A stretch of 64,000 nt of DNA from Natronomonas marina (GCF_024298905.1 NZ_CP101154.1:1-64000); one strand, 5' to 3'. Positions 1 to 8,623 are shown, numbered from the stretch's first letter. Translations and numbers: made by a program. The notes: generated by a model from the letters alone, not told the origin.

Positions 1-49
1 GCCGACGCGGAGAGGAGGGCTTTTGCCGGGGCGGGACCGAACCGGAGGC

Positions 50-1048
50 ATGGACGCGCCGCTGTGGACGGAGACCCACGCCCCCACGCTGTCGGAGTTG
101 CCACAGCCGGAGGCCCGCGAGGGCCTCCAGCGCGCCGTCGAGGAGCCGATGAACCTCGTCGTCTACGGCCCCCGCGGCGCCGGCAAGACGGCCGCCGTCC
201 GGGCGCTCGCGGCGGCGACCCACGCCGACCCCGACAACGACTTCGTGGAGTTGAACGTCGCGGACTTCTTCGACCGGACGAAGAAGGAGATCCGGTCCGA
301 TCCTCGGTTCTCGCAGTTCCTCGAGGGCCGCTCGAAGCTCTCGAAGCGCGACATGATAAGCCACGTCCTGAAGGAACAGGCCTCCTACCAGCCGGTCTCC
401 GGGGATTTCCGGACGGTCCTTTTGGACAACGCCGAGGCCATCCGCGAGGACTTCCAGCAGGCGCTGCGCCGCGTCATGGAGCAACACTACGAGGCGACGC
501 AGTTCGTCATCGCGACGCGGCAGCCCTCGAAGCTCATCCCGCCCATCGAGTCGCGCTGCTTCCCCATCCCGATGCGGGCGCCGACCCACGCCGAGACCGT
601 CGAGGTCCTCCAGCGGGTCGTCGACCGGGAGGGCGTCGACCACGACGCCGACGGCCTCGAGTACGTCGCCGGCTACGGCGACGGAGACCTCCGGAAGGCG
701 CTCCTGGGCGCACAGATGGCCGCCGAAGCCGCCGGCGAGGTGACGATGACGGCGGCCTACGAGGCGCTGGGCGACGTCGGGATGGCCGACGAACTGGAGG
801 CGATGCTCGAGGCCGCCGACGCCGGCGAGTTCGCCGACGCCCGCGACGGTCTCGACGAACTGCTCTACGACGAGGGCTTCGAGGGCGAGGAGGTGCTGCG
901 GGAACTGCTGGAGACCGCCCGCGGCCGCTACGACGGCGAGGAACTCGCCCGTCTCTATCGGCTGGCCGGCGAGGTCGACTTCGAGATGTCGGAGGGCAAC
1001 GGCGACCGGGTCCACATCGGTCGCCTCCTGGCCGAACTCGGGCGATAG
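50..1048 (+). CDS. rfcC: Replication factor C small subunit 2 (clamp-loader AAA+ ATPase)
   Basis: Clamp-loader subunit that helps open and place the PCNA sliding clamp on primed DNA. The 332-residue protein has Walker A GPRGAGKT at residues 40-47, a Walker B region LLDNAE near residue 130 and the SRC arginine-finger motif (ESRCFP) typical of RFC small subunits, followed by the helical collar. Walker B reads DNAE instead of the usual DEAD/DEAH-like box. Haloarchaea normally carry two small subunits, and this divergent form fits the second (RfcC). ATG at 50 is chosen because a TATA-like CTTTTG about 25 bases upstream implies a leaderless message; an in-frame upstream codon at 23 is less likely. 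Family assignment is firm; which paralog is inference. Confidence 0.9.
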   Translation: MDAPLWTETHAPTLSELPQPEAREGLQRAVEEPMNLVVYGPRGAGKTAAVRALAAATHADPDNDFVELNVADFFDRTKKEIRSDPRFSQFLEGRSKLSKRDMISHVLKEQASYQPVSGDFRTVLLDNAEAIREDFQQALRRVMEQHYEATQFVIATRQPSKLIPPIESRCFPIPMRAPTHAETVEVLQRVVDREGVDHDADGLEYVAGYGDGDLRKALLGAQMAAEAAGEVTMTAAYEALGDVGMADELEAMLEAADAGEFADARDGLDELLYDEGFEGEEVLRELLETARGRYDGEELARLYRLAGEVDFEMSEGNGDRVHIGRLLAELGR

Positions 1049-1113
1049 GCGCGACCGTTTTCGGCTCGTTCGTCACCGCTCGCAATCCCGCGGCCTCGCT
1101 CCGGTCGGCCGCC

Positions 1114-1512
1114 CTACTGCTCGGCCGAGCGGCTGGCGATGCTCTCCCTGAGGTCGGTCGAGGAGACGATGCCGACGTAGTCGCCGTCGGTGTCCCGGAC
1201 CGGGAGGTGGTTGATGCCGTAGTTGGTCATCATCGCAGCGACCTCCTCGAGCCGCATGCCGACGTTTATCGACTCGACGGGCGACGTCATCAGGTCGGCG
1301 ACGTGGGTCCGTTCGGGGTCGCGCCCCTCCGCGACCGCCCCGATGACGTCGGTGCTCGTGATGATGCCGGTCTCGCCGCCCGGCACCAGCAGGGAACTGA
1401 TGTTCCGCTCGTGCATGGCGGTCGCCGCCTCGCTGACCGTCGCGTCGCTGGCTATCGTCGCCACCGAGGGCGTCATCACGTCCTCCACCTGGCGGTCGTT
1501 ATCACTGTCCAT
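1114..1512 (-). CDS. Two-CBS-domain protein
   Basis: Stand-alone CBS pair of 132 residues, a cytosolic module that usually binds adenosyl ligands such as AMP, ATP or SAM. The first CBS motif starts at VEDVMTPSVATI and the second at VADLMTSPVESI. Each carries the conserved DLM/DVM-TP/SP start and the GI-I/V-STD end (GIITSTD, GIVSSTD). No catalytic domain is attached, so it probably regulates a partner protein. It lies convergent to rfcC with 65 bases between the stops. The partner and ligand cannot be read from the sequence. Confidence 0.9.
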   Translation of the reverse strand: MDSDNDRQVEDVMTPSVATIASDATVSEAATAMHERNISSLLVPGGETGIITSTDVIGAVAEGRDPERTHVADLMTSPVESINVGMRLEEVAAMMTNYGINHLPVRDTDGDYVGIVSSTDLRESIASRSAEQ

Positions 1513-1572
1513 GCAGGCGCTTTCGGCGCGAACCGCTTGGCCTTTGTCCTTGCCGCAGCGCTCGCTCGGCCG

Positions 1573-2535
1573 CTACTCCAGGACGTGGACGAACCGGGTC
1601 AACGAGCCGTGGACCCGGCGGTCGAACCGCGCGGTGACGGTCCAGCCGGCGGCCTCGCTGGCCCCGTTCCAGGGCCGGTCGCCGACGAGGACGGCCCGCG
1701 GCGCGACGCGGCGGGCCTCGGTCAGGGCGCCCTCGACGAGCGCCACCAGGGAGTCGCTCTCGACCTTCGACTGGCGGCCGTAGGGCGCGTCGACGACGAC
1801 GCCGTCGAAGGCGTCGGCTTCGAAGGGGAGCCGGGTCGCGTCGCCGCGACAGACCTCGAAGCCGCCGTCGAGATAGTGGGCGAGGTTCCGGCGGGCGCCC
1901 GCGGCCATCTTCGCCTGCGCGTCGACGCCGACGACCGAGGCGCCCACGAGGCCGGCCTCGACGAGGATGCCGCCGGTGCCGCACATCGGGTCCAGAATCC
2001 GCGCACCGGGGCCGGCCCCGGCGACGTTGGCGAGGGCCCGCGCGTCCATCGGGGCCATGCTCCCCGGCTGGAAGAACGGCCTGTCGGTCGGTCGTCTGGC
2101 ACCGAATCCGCGAGCGGTCTCGGTCTCCAGCCACCCCAGCGCCGCCGTCTCGGAGAACAGCGCGACGAGCGTGTGGTCGGGGTCGTCGAGGTCGACGGCG
2201 AAGCCGCGGTCGACGAGGACCGACCCGAGTCGGCGCTCGGCGGCCTGCGTGTCGACGCCGGAAACTCCCCGGACGTCGCGGGCGCGAACGGCGACGGTGT
2301 CCGCCGGCGGGTGGTCGATCGACGCCGCCGACAGCAGCGCGACCGCGTCCTCGACGGTCGACTCGCAGGTGCCGACCAGCCGGCAGACCCGCCGGGTGTA
2401 GGCCAGCGTCTCCGGCCGGCGGACACCGCGAGCCGTCGCCAGCCCCGGCGCGAGCGCCTCGACGCCGGAGCCGCGACTGGCGGCCTCCCGGCGCGCGAAG
2501 GCGTCGTCGTCGCCGGCCAGCTCCAGCAGGTACAC
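1573..2535 (-). CDS. trmG10: tRNA (guanine10-N2)-dimethyltransferase
   Basis: SAM-dependent enzyme that methylates the exocyclic N2 of guanine 10 in tRNA. The protein is 320 residues, matching archaeal Trm-G10. The N-terminal part is THUMP-like. The Rossmann methyltransferase domain has motif I DPMCGTGGILVEA near residue 180 and catalytic motif IV DAPYGRQS near residue 255, a variant of the (D/N)PPY box typical of this family. Translation probably begins at GTG 2535, because no ATG fits the expected N terminus (MYLLEL). It is transcribed away from tbp, sharing a 116-base divergent region with it. Confidence 0.88.
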   Translation of the reverse strand: MYLLELAGDDDAFARREAASRGSGVEALAPGLATARGVRRPETLAYTRRVCRLVGTCESTVEDAVALLSAASIDHPPADTVAVRARDVRGVSGVDTQAAERRLGSVLVDRGFAVDLDDPDHTLVALFSETAALGWLETETARGFGARRPTDRPFFQPGSMAPMDARALANVAGAGPGARILDPMCGTGGILVEAGLVGASVVGVDAQAKMAAGARRNLAHYLDGGFEVCRGDATRLPFEADAFDGVVVDAPYGRQSKVESDSLVALVEGALTEARRVAPRAVLVGDRPWNGASEAAGWTVTARFDRRVHGSLTRFVHVLE

Positions 2536-2616
2536 GTCACTCCGTCGCCGCCGCCGGCTGTTAAACGGCGCGGTCGCCCCGCCGGTCGTGCGTCGCCCGG
2601 GAAACGACCACCTACA

Positions 2617-2633
2617 TTTATAAAGCTTAAATA
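2617..2633 (+). promoter_or_regulatory. Double TATA box of the tbp promoter
   Basis: TTTATAAA at 2617-2624 is followed directly by CTTAAATA at 2626-2633 in an AT-rich island. The start codon lies at 2652, so boxes centred near 2620 and 2629 predict transcription starts close to or at the ATG, giving a leaderless or nearly leaderless tbp mRNA. Since TBP itself binds TATA boxes, autoregulation is possible but is not shown by the sequence. Confidence 0.75.
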
Positions 2634-2651
2634 CGTGTTTTAAGTCGAGTC

Positions 2652-3215
2652 ATGCAGGACCCCAAGGAGACCATCAACATCGAGAACGTCGTCGCCTCGA
2701 CGGGGATCGGACAGGAACTCGACCTACAGAGCGTCGCCATGGACCTCGAGGGTGCGGACTACGACCCCGAGCAGTTCCCCGGCCTCGTCTACCGGACGCA
2801 GGAACCCAAGTCGGCCGCGCTCATCTTCCGCTCCGGCAAGATCGTCTGTACCGGCGCCAAGTCCACCGACGACGTCCACGAGTCGCTCCGTATCGTCTTC
2901 GACAAGCTACGCGACCTCGAGATCCAGGTCGACGAGGACCCCGAAATCGTCGTCCAGAACATCGTCACCTCGGCGGACCTGGGCCGGAACCTCAATCTGA
3001 ACGCCATCGCCATCGGCCTCGGTCTGGAGAACATCGAGTACGAACCCGAGCAGTTCCCCGGTCTCGTCTACCGGCTGGACGAACCCGACGTCGTCGCGCT
3101 GCTGTTCGGCTCCGGGAAACTCGTCATCACCGGCGGCAAGAAGCCCGAGGACGCCAAGGAGGCCGTCGACAAGATCGTCTCCCGCCTCGAGGAACTCGGC
3201 CTGCTCGACGGGTAG
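2652..3215 (+). CDS. tbp: TATA-box-binding protein
   Basis: General transcription factor that binds the TATA box and recruits TFB and RNA polymerase. The 187-residue protein shows the two direct repeats of the saddle fold: INIENVVASTGIG...FPGLVYRTQEPKSAALIFRSGKIVCTGAKS in the first half and VQNIVTSADLGRNLNLN...FPGLVYRLDEPDVVALLFGSGKLVITGGKK in the second. Length matches other haloarchaeal TBPs. Haloarchaea often carry several tbp copies; only one is in this window. Its own promoter has a doubled TATA element. Confidence 0.97.
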   Translation: MQDPKETINIENVVASTGIGQELDLQSVAMDLEGADYDPEQFPGLVYRTQEPKSAALIFRSGKIVCTGAKSTDDVHESLRIVFDKLRDLEIQVDEDPEIVVQNIVTSADLGRNLNLNAIAIGLGLENIEYEPEQFPGLVYRLDEPDVVALLFGSGKLVITGGKKPEDAKEAVDKIVSRLEELGLLDG

Positions 3216-3251
3216 CGACACCTACTCCCGTCACCACCACCTACCGCCCGT

Positions 3252-3602
3252 ATGGTCCCGTTGCAGGCAGAAATCGTCGGCGGCGGCCCGCTCGCGCTCG
3301 TCGTCACGTTCCTCGTGGCGACGGCTTTTTCGGCCGTCACCCTCCACCTCGCCGCGCTTTGGGTGCTCGGCGACGAGCCACACCAGCACGCCGTCAAGGC
3401 CGCACCCGTCCCCGTCCTCATCGCGATGCTGTTCAGCCAGTACAGCCCCGCACTCATCGCTCCCTTCGCCTTCGTCGGCGCCGTCGCCGCCGTCCGGTAC
3501 GCCTACGGGCTGACGACCCGTGGCGCGGCGCTGGTCTCGGTGTTCTACTTCGCCATCAGCACCATCTTCGCCTTCGCGTTCGCCAACCTCTTTCTCGTGT
3601 AG
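3252..3602 (+). CDS. Small multi-pass membrane protein of unknown function
   Basis: The 116-residue protein is almost entirely hydrophobic with about four predicted transmembrane segments: LALVVTFLVATAFSAVTLHL, then around VPVLIAMLFSQYSPALI, FAFVGAVAAVRYAYGL, and VSVFYFAISTIFAFAFANLF. Only short polar loops separate them. It starts at ATG 3252, 36 bases after the tbp stop, so it may be cotranscribed with tbp. It resembles a conserved haloarchaeal membrane family (DUF7473-like), but no function is known and the family name is from memory. Confidence 0.75.
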   Translation: MVPLQAEIVGGGPLALVVTFLVATAFSAVTLHLAALWVLGDEPHQHAVKAAPVPVLIAMLFSQYSPALIAPFAFVGAVAAVRYAYGLTTRGAALVSVFYFAISTIFAFAFANLFLV

Positions 3603-3635
3603 TCGGTGAGTCGGTACCGGAGGCGCCGTCTGGCC

Positions 3636-4514
3636 TCACTCGCCCTCCACGAACTCGACCTCCCGCCTGGCGTCGCCGCCGCGCCACCGCAACCGGAGCG
3701 ACACGCTCTCGTAGTCGTCCTCGAAGACGTCGTCTATGGTGTGCAGGCGAGAGGTGGATTCGGTCCCGTCGGGAGGGACCTGAAACGCGATGCGGGGCCC
3801 CACCATGACGAGCGGCCCGGCGTAGTGGATACCGGCGACGAAGGTGCCAGGGACGTCGGCGGTGTTGCGGACGGTGACGGTCGAGACCGCTGCCTGCTCG
3901 ACTGCCTCCACCCGGGATACCCGGTAGGACGCCTCGAACGTTGCCGGGGGGCGTCGCAGTTTCCGGACGAGGTTCTCGTCGAACTCGTGGCGGCCGCCGT
4001 CCCAGGACAGCGCGACGCGCTCGTCGTCCAGCGGCTTCGGGAGGCGGGCAGCGAGCCAGCCGGCCCGCCCGATTCGCCCACGACCGTAGGCCCGTCCGAA
4101 ACCCGCCAAGATACCGCTCCACCCCCCGACATCGGTAGTCGTCTCGTACGTCGCCGTCGGCGTTTCGACGGTGAAGGTGTCCGGCGCTGGCCCGTTCTCC
4201 TCGGTGACGATTTCCACGACTATCCACTGGGTGTCACGGCTGCCATACACCCGGTAGGAGTCGGGCGTGTTCGTGTCGACGAGTTCCGGGCGGACCGTCG
4301 TGTCGTACACGACCGCCGCTCCGCTCTCATCGGTCGGTGTCCGCGTCTCAGTCGCCGTGGCAGTCCCGGGCGGGGTCCCAGTCGGGGTCTCCGTGTCCGT
4401 CCTCGTTGGCGTGCCGTCGCCGTTCTCTCCAGTCCGGAACGAACAGCCGGACAGCGCGACGCCGGCAGCCGTCGCACCGAGTGACCTGAGGACCCGTCTG
4501 CGTGTCGGTCTCAC
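3636..4514 (-). CDS. Tat-exported lipoprotein, paralog of the protein at 5014-5880
   Basis: Start is taken as GTG 4514, giving a 292-residue precursor with a twin-arginine signal (RPTRRRVLRSLGATAAG) and a lipobox ending LSGC, so it should be exported folded and lipid-anchored outside the cell. A Thr/Pro-rich linker follows (residues about 30-65). The mature domain shares with the neighbouring paralog the blocks PELV-x3-(N/T)(S/T)PDSY, GWLAARLPKPL, WDGGRHEFD and LRRPPA-x-F. The gene is convergent with the gene ending at 3602. Function unknown; a surface binding role is a guess. Confidence 0.75.
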   Translation of the reverse strand: MRPTRRRVLRSLGATAAGVALSGCSFRTGENGDGTPTRTDTETPTGTPPGTATATETRTPTDESGAAVVYDTTVRPELVDTNTPDSYRVYGSRDTQWIVVEIVTEENGPAPDTFTVETPTATYETTTDVGGWSGILAGFGRAYGRGRIGRAGWLAARLPKPLDDERVALSWDGGRHEFDENLVRKLRRPPATFEASYRVSRVEAVEQAAVSTVTVRNTADVPGTFVAGIHYAGPLVMVGPRIAFQVPPDGTESTSRLHTIDDVFEDDYESVSLRLRWRGGDARREVEFVEGE

Positions 4515-4673
4515 ACCTCCCGGAACACGCCCGCTGTTTGAGTATCTTTTGCAAAAAAGAGTGCGGATTTTATCCCCGTTTCTGGCGGTCGGAAAACGGC
4601 GAAACAGCAAAAAGGCGGTCGGTGTGGCTGCTATCGGAAGTCGGCGCGGTCGTGGAGGGCCGAAGCGGGGGTT

Positions 4674-4922
4674 CTACCGGGGGTCGGCACGCGCCTCGCG
4701 GGCGAGGCGGGGCCGACGCGTCTCGGTTCGGGTCGCCGGCCGGCGACGGTACGCCTCGCGGACGACCAGTGCCGCGACGCCGACCGCGACGGTCACGATC
4801 GGGTACGCCGCCAGGAGCACCGCCCCGACCAGCGCCGCGACGACGCCGACCGCCGTGAGCGCGACCACCCTCGTGCCGTGTTCGTCCGTCCGTTTCCGCC
4901 GTGGTGTTCCGGTCCGTCTCAT
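4674..4922 (-). CDS. Small two-helix membrane protein
   Basis: About 82 residues. A basic N terminus (MRRTGTPRRKRTDEHG) precedes two adjacent hydrophobic stretches (VVALTAVGVVAALVGAVLLAAYPIVTVAVGVAALVV) and an Arg-rich tail. This is a hairpin membrane protein with both ends probably cytosolic. An in-frame GTG directly precedes the chosen ATG at 4922. It lies between two paralogous Tat lipoproteins on the same strand. No family is recognised and no function can be assigned. Confidence 0.55.
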   Translation of the reverse strand: MRRTGTPRRKRTDEHGTRVVALTAVGVVAALVGAVLLAAYPIVTVAVGVAALVVREAYRRRPATRTETRRPRLAREARADPR

Positions 4923-4987
4923 CACATCCGGTAGTACGGACCGATGGCCCTTAACCCTAATCTGAATGATATTTCTGTAGGCGGGTT

Positions 4988-5007
4988 TACTGAAATTCGT
5001 TTCAGTA
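4988..5007 (-). terminator. Perfect 8-bp hairpin downstream of the lipoprotein gene
   Basis: TACTGAAA at 4988-4995 and TTTCAGTA at 5000-5007 flank a four-base spacer (TTCG). The hairpin begins 7 bases past the stop of the minus-strand lipoprotein gene ending at 5014, in an AT-rich patch. It could mark transcript ends there. It could equally be an operator for the small gene starting at 4922. No long U run follows on the minus strand. Confidence 0.4.
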
Positions 5008-5013
5008 GTCGGT

Positions 5014-5880
5014 TCAGGGTCGTTCGACGTCGACCTCTCTCGTGGTCCGTTGCTCGTCCCACACGAGATGGAGTCGCATCCGGGGGTCCTCGCGGTCGTC
5101 GAGGCTCTCGTCGAGTTCGTGGGTGAACTCCCAGGTGGCGCTGTCGCCGGCCTCGACGTCGAGGACGACGGCGGCCTCGGGCGCGTAGGCGACGAGCGGC
5201 CCGACCCGGTTCAGCGCGCCGACGAAGGTGCCGTCGACGTCGCCGACGTTCTCGGCGGTGACGGTCGCGGTCACCGTGTCGCCGATGGCCGCCGACTCGG
5301 GCGCCTCGAAGCCGACCTGGAACTCGGCCGGCGGCCGCCGGAGCCGTTCCAGGACGGGGTCGTCGAACTCGTGGCGGCCGCCGTCCCAGGTCAGCGCGGC
5401 GCTTTCGGCCTCCAGCGGCTTCGGGAGGCGGGCGGCCAGCCACCCCGAGTCGCCGTCCTCGGGGTCGTAGGCCGTGTCGAACTCCGCGAGGAAGCCGTTG
5501 CCCTCGCCGACGTCCGTCACGACGCCGTGGGTCTCGTCGCCGGCCTCGACGGCGAAGGAGTCGGGCGGGTGGGCCTCGGGGCTCTCCACGGACAGTTCGA
5601 CGACGACGTACTGCTCGTTCCGGCCGCCGTAGGTCCCGTAGGAGTCCGGACTGTTCCGCGTCACCAGTTCGGGTCGCACGCTCACCGCGTCGACCGTCAC
5701 GCCGTCCGCGTCGGTGTCGGGTCCGTCCCCGTCGTCCGTTCCGTTTCCGTCGTCGGTGCCGGTCCCGTCGCCGTCCTCGGTCGGCACCTCCTGGCCGTCG
5801 CCGGAGAGACAGCCGGCCGCCGTCGCGGCGACGGCCGACGCGCCGAGCGCCCGGAGCGTCCGTCTGCGTGTCGCGTCCAT
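5014..5880 (-). CDS. Tat-exported lipoprotein, paralog of the protein at 3636-4514
   Basis: 288 residues from ATG 5880. The N terminus has the twin-arginine signal DATRRRTLRALGASAVAAT and a lipobox ending AAGC, so a lipid-anchored exported protein is expected. An acidic Asp/Gly/Thr-rich linker (residues about 30-60) precedes the globular part, which shares PELV-x2-NSPDSY, GWLAARLPKPL, WDGGRHEFD and LRRPPAEF with the other copy. The shared blocks and conserved spacing show an old local duplication with a small membrane protein gene between the copies. Function is not known. Confidence 0.78.
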   Translation of the reverse strand: MDATRRRTLRALGASAVAATAAGCLSGDGQEVPTEDGDGTGTDDGNGTDDGDGPDTDADGVTVDAVSVRPELVTRNSPDSYGTYGGRNEQYVVVELSVESPEAHPPDSFAVEAGDETHGVVTDVGEGNGFLAEFDTAYDPEDGDSGWLAARLPKPLEAESAALTWDGGRHEFDDPVLERLRRPPAEFQVGFEAPESAAIGDTVTATVTAENVGDVDGTFVGALNRVGPLVAYAPEAAVVLDVEAGDSATWEFTHELDESLDDREDPRMRLHLVWDEQRTTREVDVERP

Positions 5881-5945
5881 GCCCGGTCCTACCGGGGTCG
5901 GCACCGAGTCCCTTGTGATAACTCAAACGGCCGTTTCACAGACGG

Positions 5946-6791
5946 CTACGGGACCAGCCGCTCGATTTCGGTCACGAGGATGTCGCTCGCGCCGGCCGCC
6001 TTGAGGTCGGGCACCACCTCGAAGATCTCCCGCTCGTCGACGACGACGTGGACGGCGACGTGGTCGGTGCCGGCGACGTCCATCACGGTCGGCCCGCCCA
6101 TGCCGGGAATGACCTCCTCGACGTCCTCGAGGGCGTCCTCGGGGACGTTCATCATCAGGTAGCGCTTGCCGTCGGCGTCCAGCACCGACCGGAAGGCGGT
6201 CTTCACCTGCCGGACCTTCGGGTCGTCGGCGACGTCGGGGTGGGCGAACAGCCGGACCGACGACTCCAGCACCTCGTCGACGACCGACAGCCGGTTCATC
6301 CGGAGGGTCGTGCCCGTGGAGGTGATGTCGACGATGGCGTCGGCGATGTCGACGTGGGGGGTCAACTCCGTCGCGCCGGACACCTCGACGATGTCGGGTT
6401 CGACGCCGAGGTCCCGGAAGTACCGTTCGGTGATGCGGGGGAACTCGGTGGCGACGGTCCCGCCGGCCAGTTCCTCGGGGGCGGTGACGCCGCCGTCCTC
6501 GGGCGAGGCCAGCACCAGCCGACACCGGCCGAACTCCAGGTCGAGCAGGTCGACCAGTTCGACGTCGGACTCCCGTGCCTGGTCCAGTCCCGTGACCCCG
6601 AGGGCGGCCGCGCCGTCGGCGACGTACTCGGGGATGTCGGCGGCGCGGGCGAACAGCAGCGACACCTCGGGGTCGACGGTGTCGGCGTAGAGCTTCCGGT
6701 CGGCGCCGTCCTGGACGTGCAGGCCGGCGCGCTCGAGCAGGTTCAACGCCGGGTCGTGCAGGCGCCCCTTGTTGGGCACGGCAACGTGCAT
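5946..6791 (-). CDS. hisG: ATP phosphoribosyltransferase (histidine biosynthesis, step 1)
   Basis: Joins ATP and PRPP to give N1-(5-phosphoribosyl)-ATP, the committed step of histidine synthesis. 281 residues, the long form with its own C-terminal regulatory (ACT-like) domain, so no HisZ is needed. Visible motifs: N-terminal VPNKGRL, DADGA-type GVTGLDQ, and the PRPP-binding segment [10 protein letters not shown] near residue 155. The C-terminal part [24 protein letters not shown] is the regulatory domain where histidine usually binds. Only this his gene is present here, so the pathway is scattered as in other haloarchaea. Confidence 0.95.
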   Translation of the reverse strand: MHVAVPNKGRLHDPALNLLERAGLHVQDGADRKLYADTVDPEVSLLFARAADIPEYVADGAAALGVTGLDQARESDVELVDLLDLEFGRCRLVLASPEDGGVTAPEELAGGTVATEFPRITERYFRDLGVEPDIVEVSGATELTPHVDIADAIVDITSTGTTLRMNRLSVVDEVLESSVRLFAHPDVADDPKVRQVKTAFRSVLDADGKRYLMMNVPEDALEDVEEVIPGMGGPTVMDVAGTDHVAVHVVVDEREIFEVVPDLKAAGASDILVTEIERLVP

Positions 6792-6821
6792 ACCCCCGGT
6801 TGTGGGGGGCGGGCCTTTGCC

Positions 6822-7190
6822 CTATCGGACGCCACCGAATCGCTCACGAAGCGCGTCGGTCCCGTAGCCGACGCCGGCGACGAGGAACGTCGACAGCGAC
6901 AGGAGGAACAGGCCGACCGCCACCTCGAGCAGCGGGACGGTCGCGGTGACGGCCGTGCTACCGGTCCCGGCAGCGAGCAGGTAGAAGACGAACGTCAGGA
7001 GGAAGCCGCCGAAGGAGGCCAGTCCCGCCGCCCCGCCGTAGCGGAGCAACCGGACGCCGAGGGCGTCTTCCGGGAACAGCGACTCGGCGTGGAGCCTGAG
7101 CGCGTGACGGTACCAGAGATAGGCGACGAGAAAGAGGCTGCCGGCGACCACCGTCAGGAGGAGACAGACCGGCAACAGCCACGCCATCAT
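6822..7190 (-). CDS. Four-helix membrane protein upstream of hisG
   Basis: 122 residues from ATG 7190. Four hydrophobic segments are visible: MMAWLLPVCLLLTVVAGSLFLVAYLW, LRYGGAAGLASFGGFLLTFVFYLLAAG, VTATVPLLEVAVGLFLLS and part of LSTFLVAGVGYG. A short basic C terminus (DALRERFGGVR) suggests a cytosolic end. It lies 30 bases upstream of hisG on the same strand and may share its transcript, although the two products need not be related. Family not recognised. Confidence 0.6.
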   Translation of the reverse strand: MMAWLLPVCLLLTVVAGSLFLVAYLWYRHALRLHAESLFPEDALGVRLLRYGGAAGLASFGGFLLTFVFYLLAAGTGSTAVTATVPLLEVAVGLFLLSLSTFLVAGVGYGTDALRERFGGVR

Positions 7191-7301
7191 TGATGGCCGT
7201 TTTCCGTCGGCCGTCAAAAAGGCGCCCCCGGAATCGAGCGATGAGGCCGCCGCCGGCGCCGTGTCGGCAGTTTCAATCCCCCGGTGGGCGAACGGCGCGG
7301 C

Positions 7302-8597
7302 ATGGAGACACTGGCGATATCGGGCGGGCACGTTCTCGCGCCCGACCTGACGGTCACCGAGGCCGACGTGGTGGTCGACCGGGAGCGGGGCCGCATCGTC
7401 TCGGTCGGCGACCCGGCCGACGGTCCCGACGAGACGCTCGACGCCGACGGCTGTCTCGTCGTTCCGGGGCTGGTCAACGCCCACTGTCACGTCGCGATGA
7501 CGCTCCTTCGCGGCTACGCCGACGACAAGCCGCTGGACCCCTGGCTGCAGGAGGACATCTGGCCGGTCGAGGCCGCCCTCGAACCCGAGGACGTGCGGGC
7601 CGGCGCCCGACTGGGCCTCCTCGAGATGATACGCAACGGCGTGACCGCCTTCGGCGACATGTACTTCCACGTCCCGGAGGTGGCGGCGGCCGTCGAGGAG
7701 GCCGGCCTCCGTGCCCGACTCGGCCACGGCATCGTCACCGTCGGCAAGGACGACGCCGACGCCCGCGCCGACTTCGAGGAGGGTCTCGCCGTCGCCCGCG
7801 AACTCGACGGCGCCGCGGACGGCCGAATCCGGACCGCGCTGATGCCGCACTCGCTGACGACGGTCGACGGCGACCTCCTCGCGGAGTTCGTCCCCCGCGC
7901 CCGCGATGCGGGCGTTCCGGTCCACTACCACGCGAACGAGACCGAAGCCGAGGTGACGCCGATCGTCGAGGAGCACGGCGCCCGGCCGCTGGAGTACGCC
8001 GACGACCGGGGGCTGCTGGCTGCCGGCGATTTCATCGCTCACGGCGTCCACCTCGACGGGGCCGAGATCGAACTGCTCGCCGACCGCGAGGTGGGCGTCG
8101 CCCACTGTCCGGCCTCGAACATGAAACTCGCAAGCGGCATCGCACCCGTCCAGCGACTGCTGGACGCCGGCGTCACGGTCGGTCTCGGGACCGACGGCGC
8201 CGCCTCGAACAACGACCTCGACGTCCTCGACGAACTCCGGGACGCGGCGATGGTCGGGAAACTCGCGGCCGACGACGCCAGCGCGGTCCCGGCCGGGGCG
8301 GCCGTCCGGGCGGCGACCGGGGGCGGCGCCGACCTGCTCGGGTTCGAGGCGGGCCGCATCGAGGAAGGTGCGCCCGCCGACCTCGCTGTCGTCGACTTCG
8401 AGGCGCCGCACCTCACGCCCGCACACGACCTCGTCAGCCACCTCGCGTACGCCGCCCGGGGGTCGGACGTCCGCCACACCGTCGTGGGGGGCGACGTGCT
8501 GATGCGGGACCGGGCGGTCGTTCCGTTCGACGCCGGCGCGGTTCGACGGGAGGCCGAGCGGCACGCGCGGGCCGCGATCGACCGGGCGTCAGAATAG
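7302..8597 (+). CDS. mtaD: 5-methylthioadenosine/S-adenosylhomocysteine deaminase
   Basis: Amidohydrolase-fold metal enzyme that deaminates S-adenosylhomocysteine and/or methylthioadenosine to inosyl products. 431 residues from ATG 7302. Metal ligands: HCH in NAHCHVAMTLLRGYADD near residue 65, the HxN motif HYHANETE, HGVHLD, and the late Asp in LGTDGAASNNDLDVLDE. In archaea this activity (also called DadD) helps recycle SAM by-products. The gene for S-adenosylhomocysteine hydrolase lies 1.3 kb downstream, which supports the assignment. Exact substrate preference cannot be read from the sequence. Confidence 0.92.
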   Translation: METLAISGGHVLAPDLTVTEADVVVDRERGRIVSVGDPADGPDETLDADGCLVVPGLVNAHCHVAMTLLRGYADDKPLDPWLQEDIWPVEAALEPEDVRAGARLGLLEMIRNGVTAFGDMYFHVPEVAAAVEEAGLRARLGHGIVTVGKDDADARADFEEGLAVARELDGAADGRIRTALMPHSLTTVDGDLLAEFVPRARDAGVPVHYHANETEAEVTPIVEEHGARPLEYADDRGLLAAGDFIAHGVHLDGAEIELLADREVGVAHCPASNMKLASGIAPVQRLLDAGVTVGLGTDGAASNNDLDVLDELRDAAMVGKLAADDASAVPAGAAVRAATGGGADLLGFEAGRIEEGAPADLAVVDFEAPHLTPAHDLVSHLAYAARGSDVRHTVVGGDVLMRDRAVVPFDAGAVRREAERHARAAIDRASE

Positions 8598-8603
8598 CGG
8601 ATT

Positions 8604-8623
8604 AAACGACGAGAATCGTTTTT
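8604..8623 (+). terminator. Hairpin plus T run after mtaD
   Basis: Seven bases past the mtaD stop, AAACGA (8604-8609) and TCGTTT (8616-8621) form a perfect 6-bp stem with a six-base loop. With the stem's last bases it gives a run of five T. This looks like an intrinsic-type terminator; archaeal polymerase stops mainly at the T run. It separates mtaD from the next gene. Confidence 0.5.

Noticed and set aside
64-2643. A very long plus-strand open frame covering rfcC, the CBS gene and trmG10
   Set aside because: It is Arg/Pro/Gly-rich, out of frame with rfcC and antisense to the other two genes. The real genes there have clear family motifs; the long frame results from GC-rich codon structure. 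Many similar frames elsewhere were dropped for the same reason.
4515-4610. Longer N terminus for the Tat lipoprotein
   Set aside because: An upstream ATG extends it by 32 residues (MLFRRFPTAR...), which would bury the twin-arginine signal; GTG 4514 places it at the N terminus.
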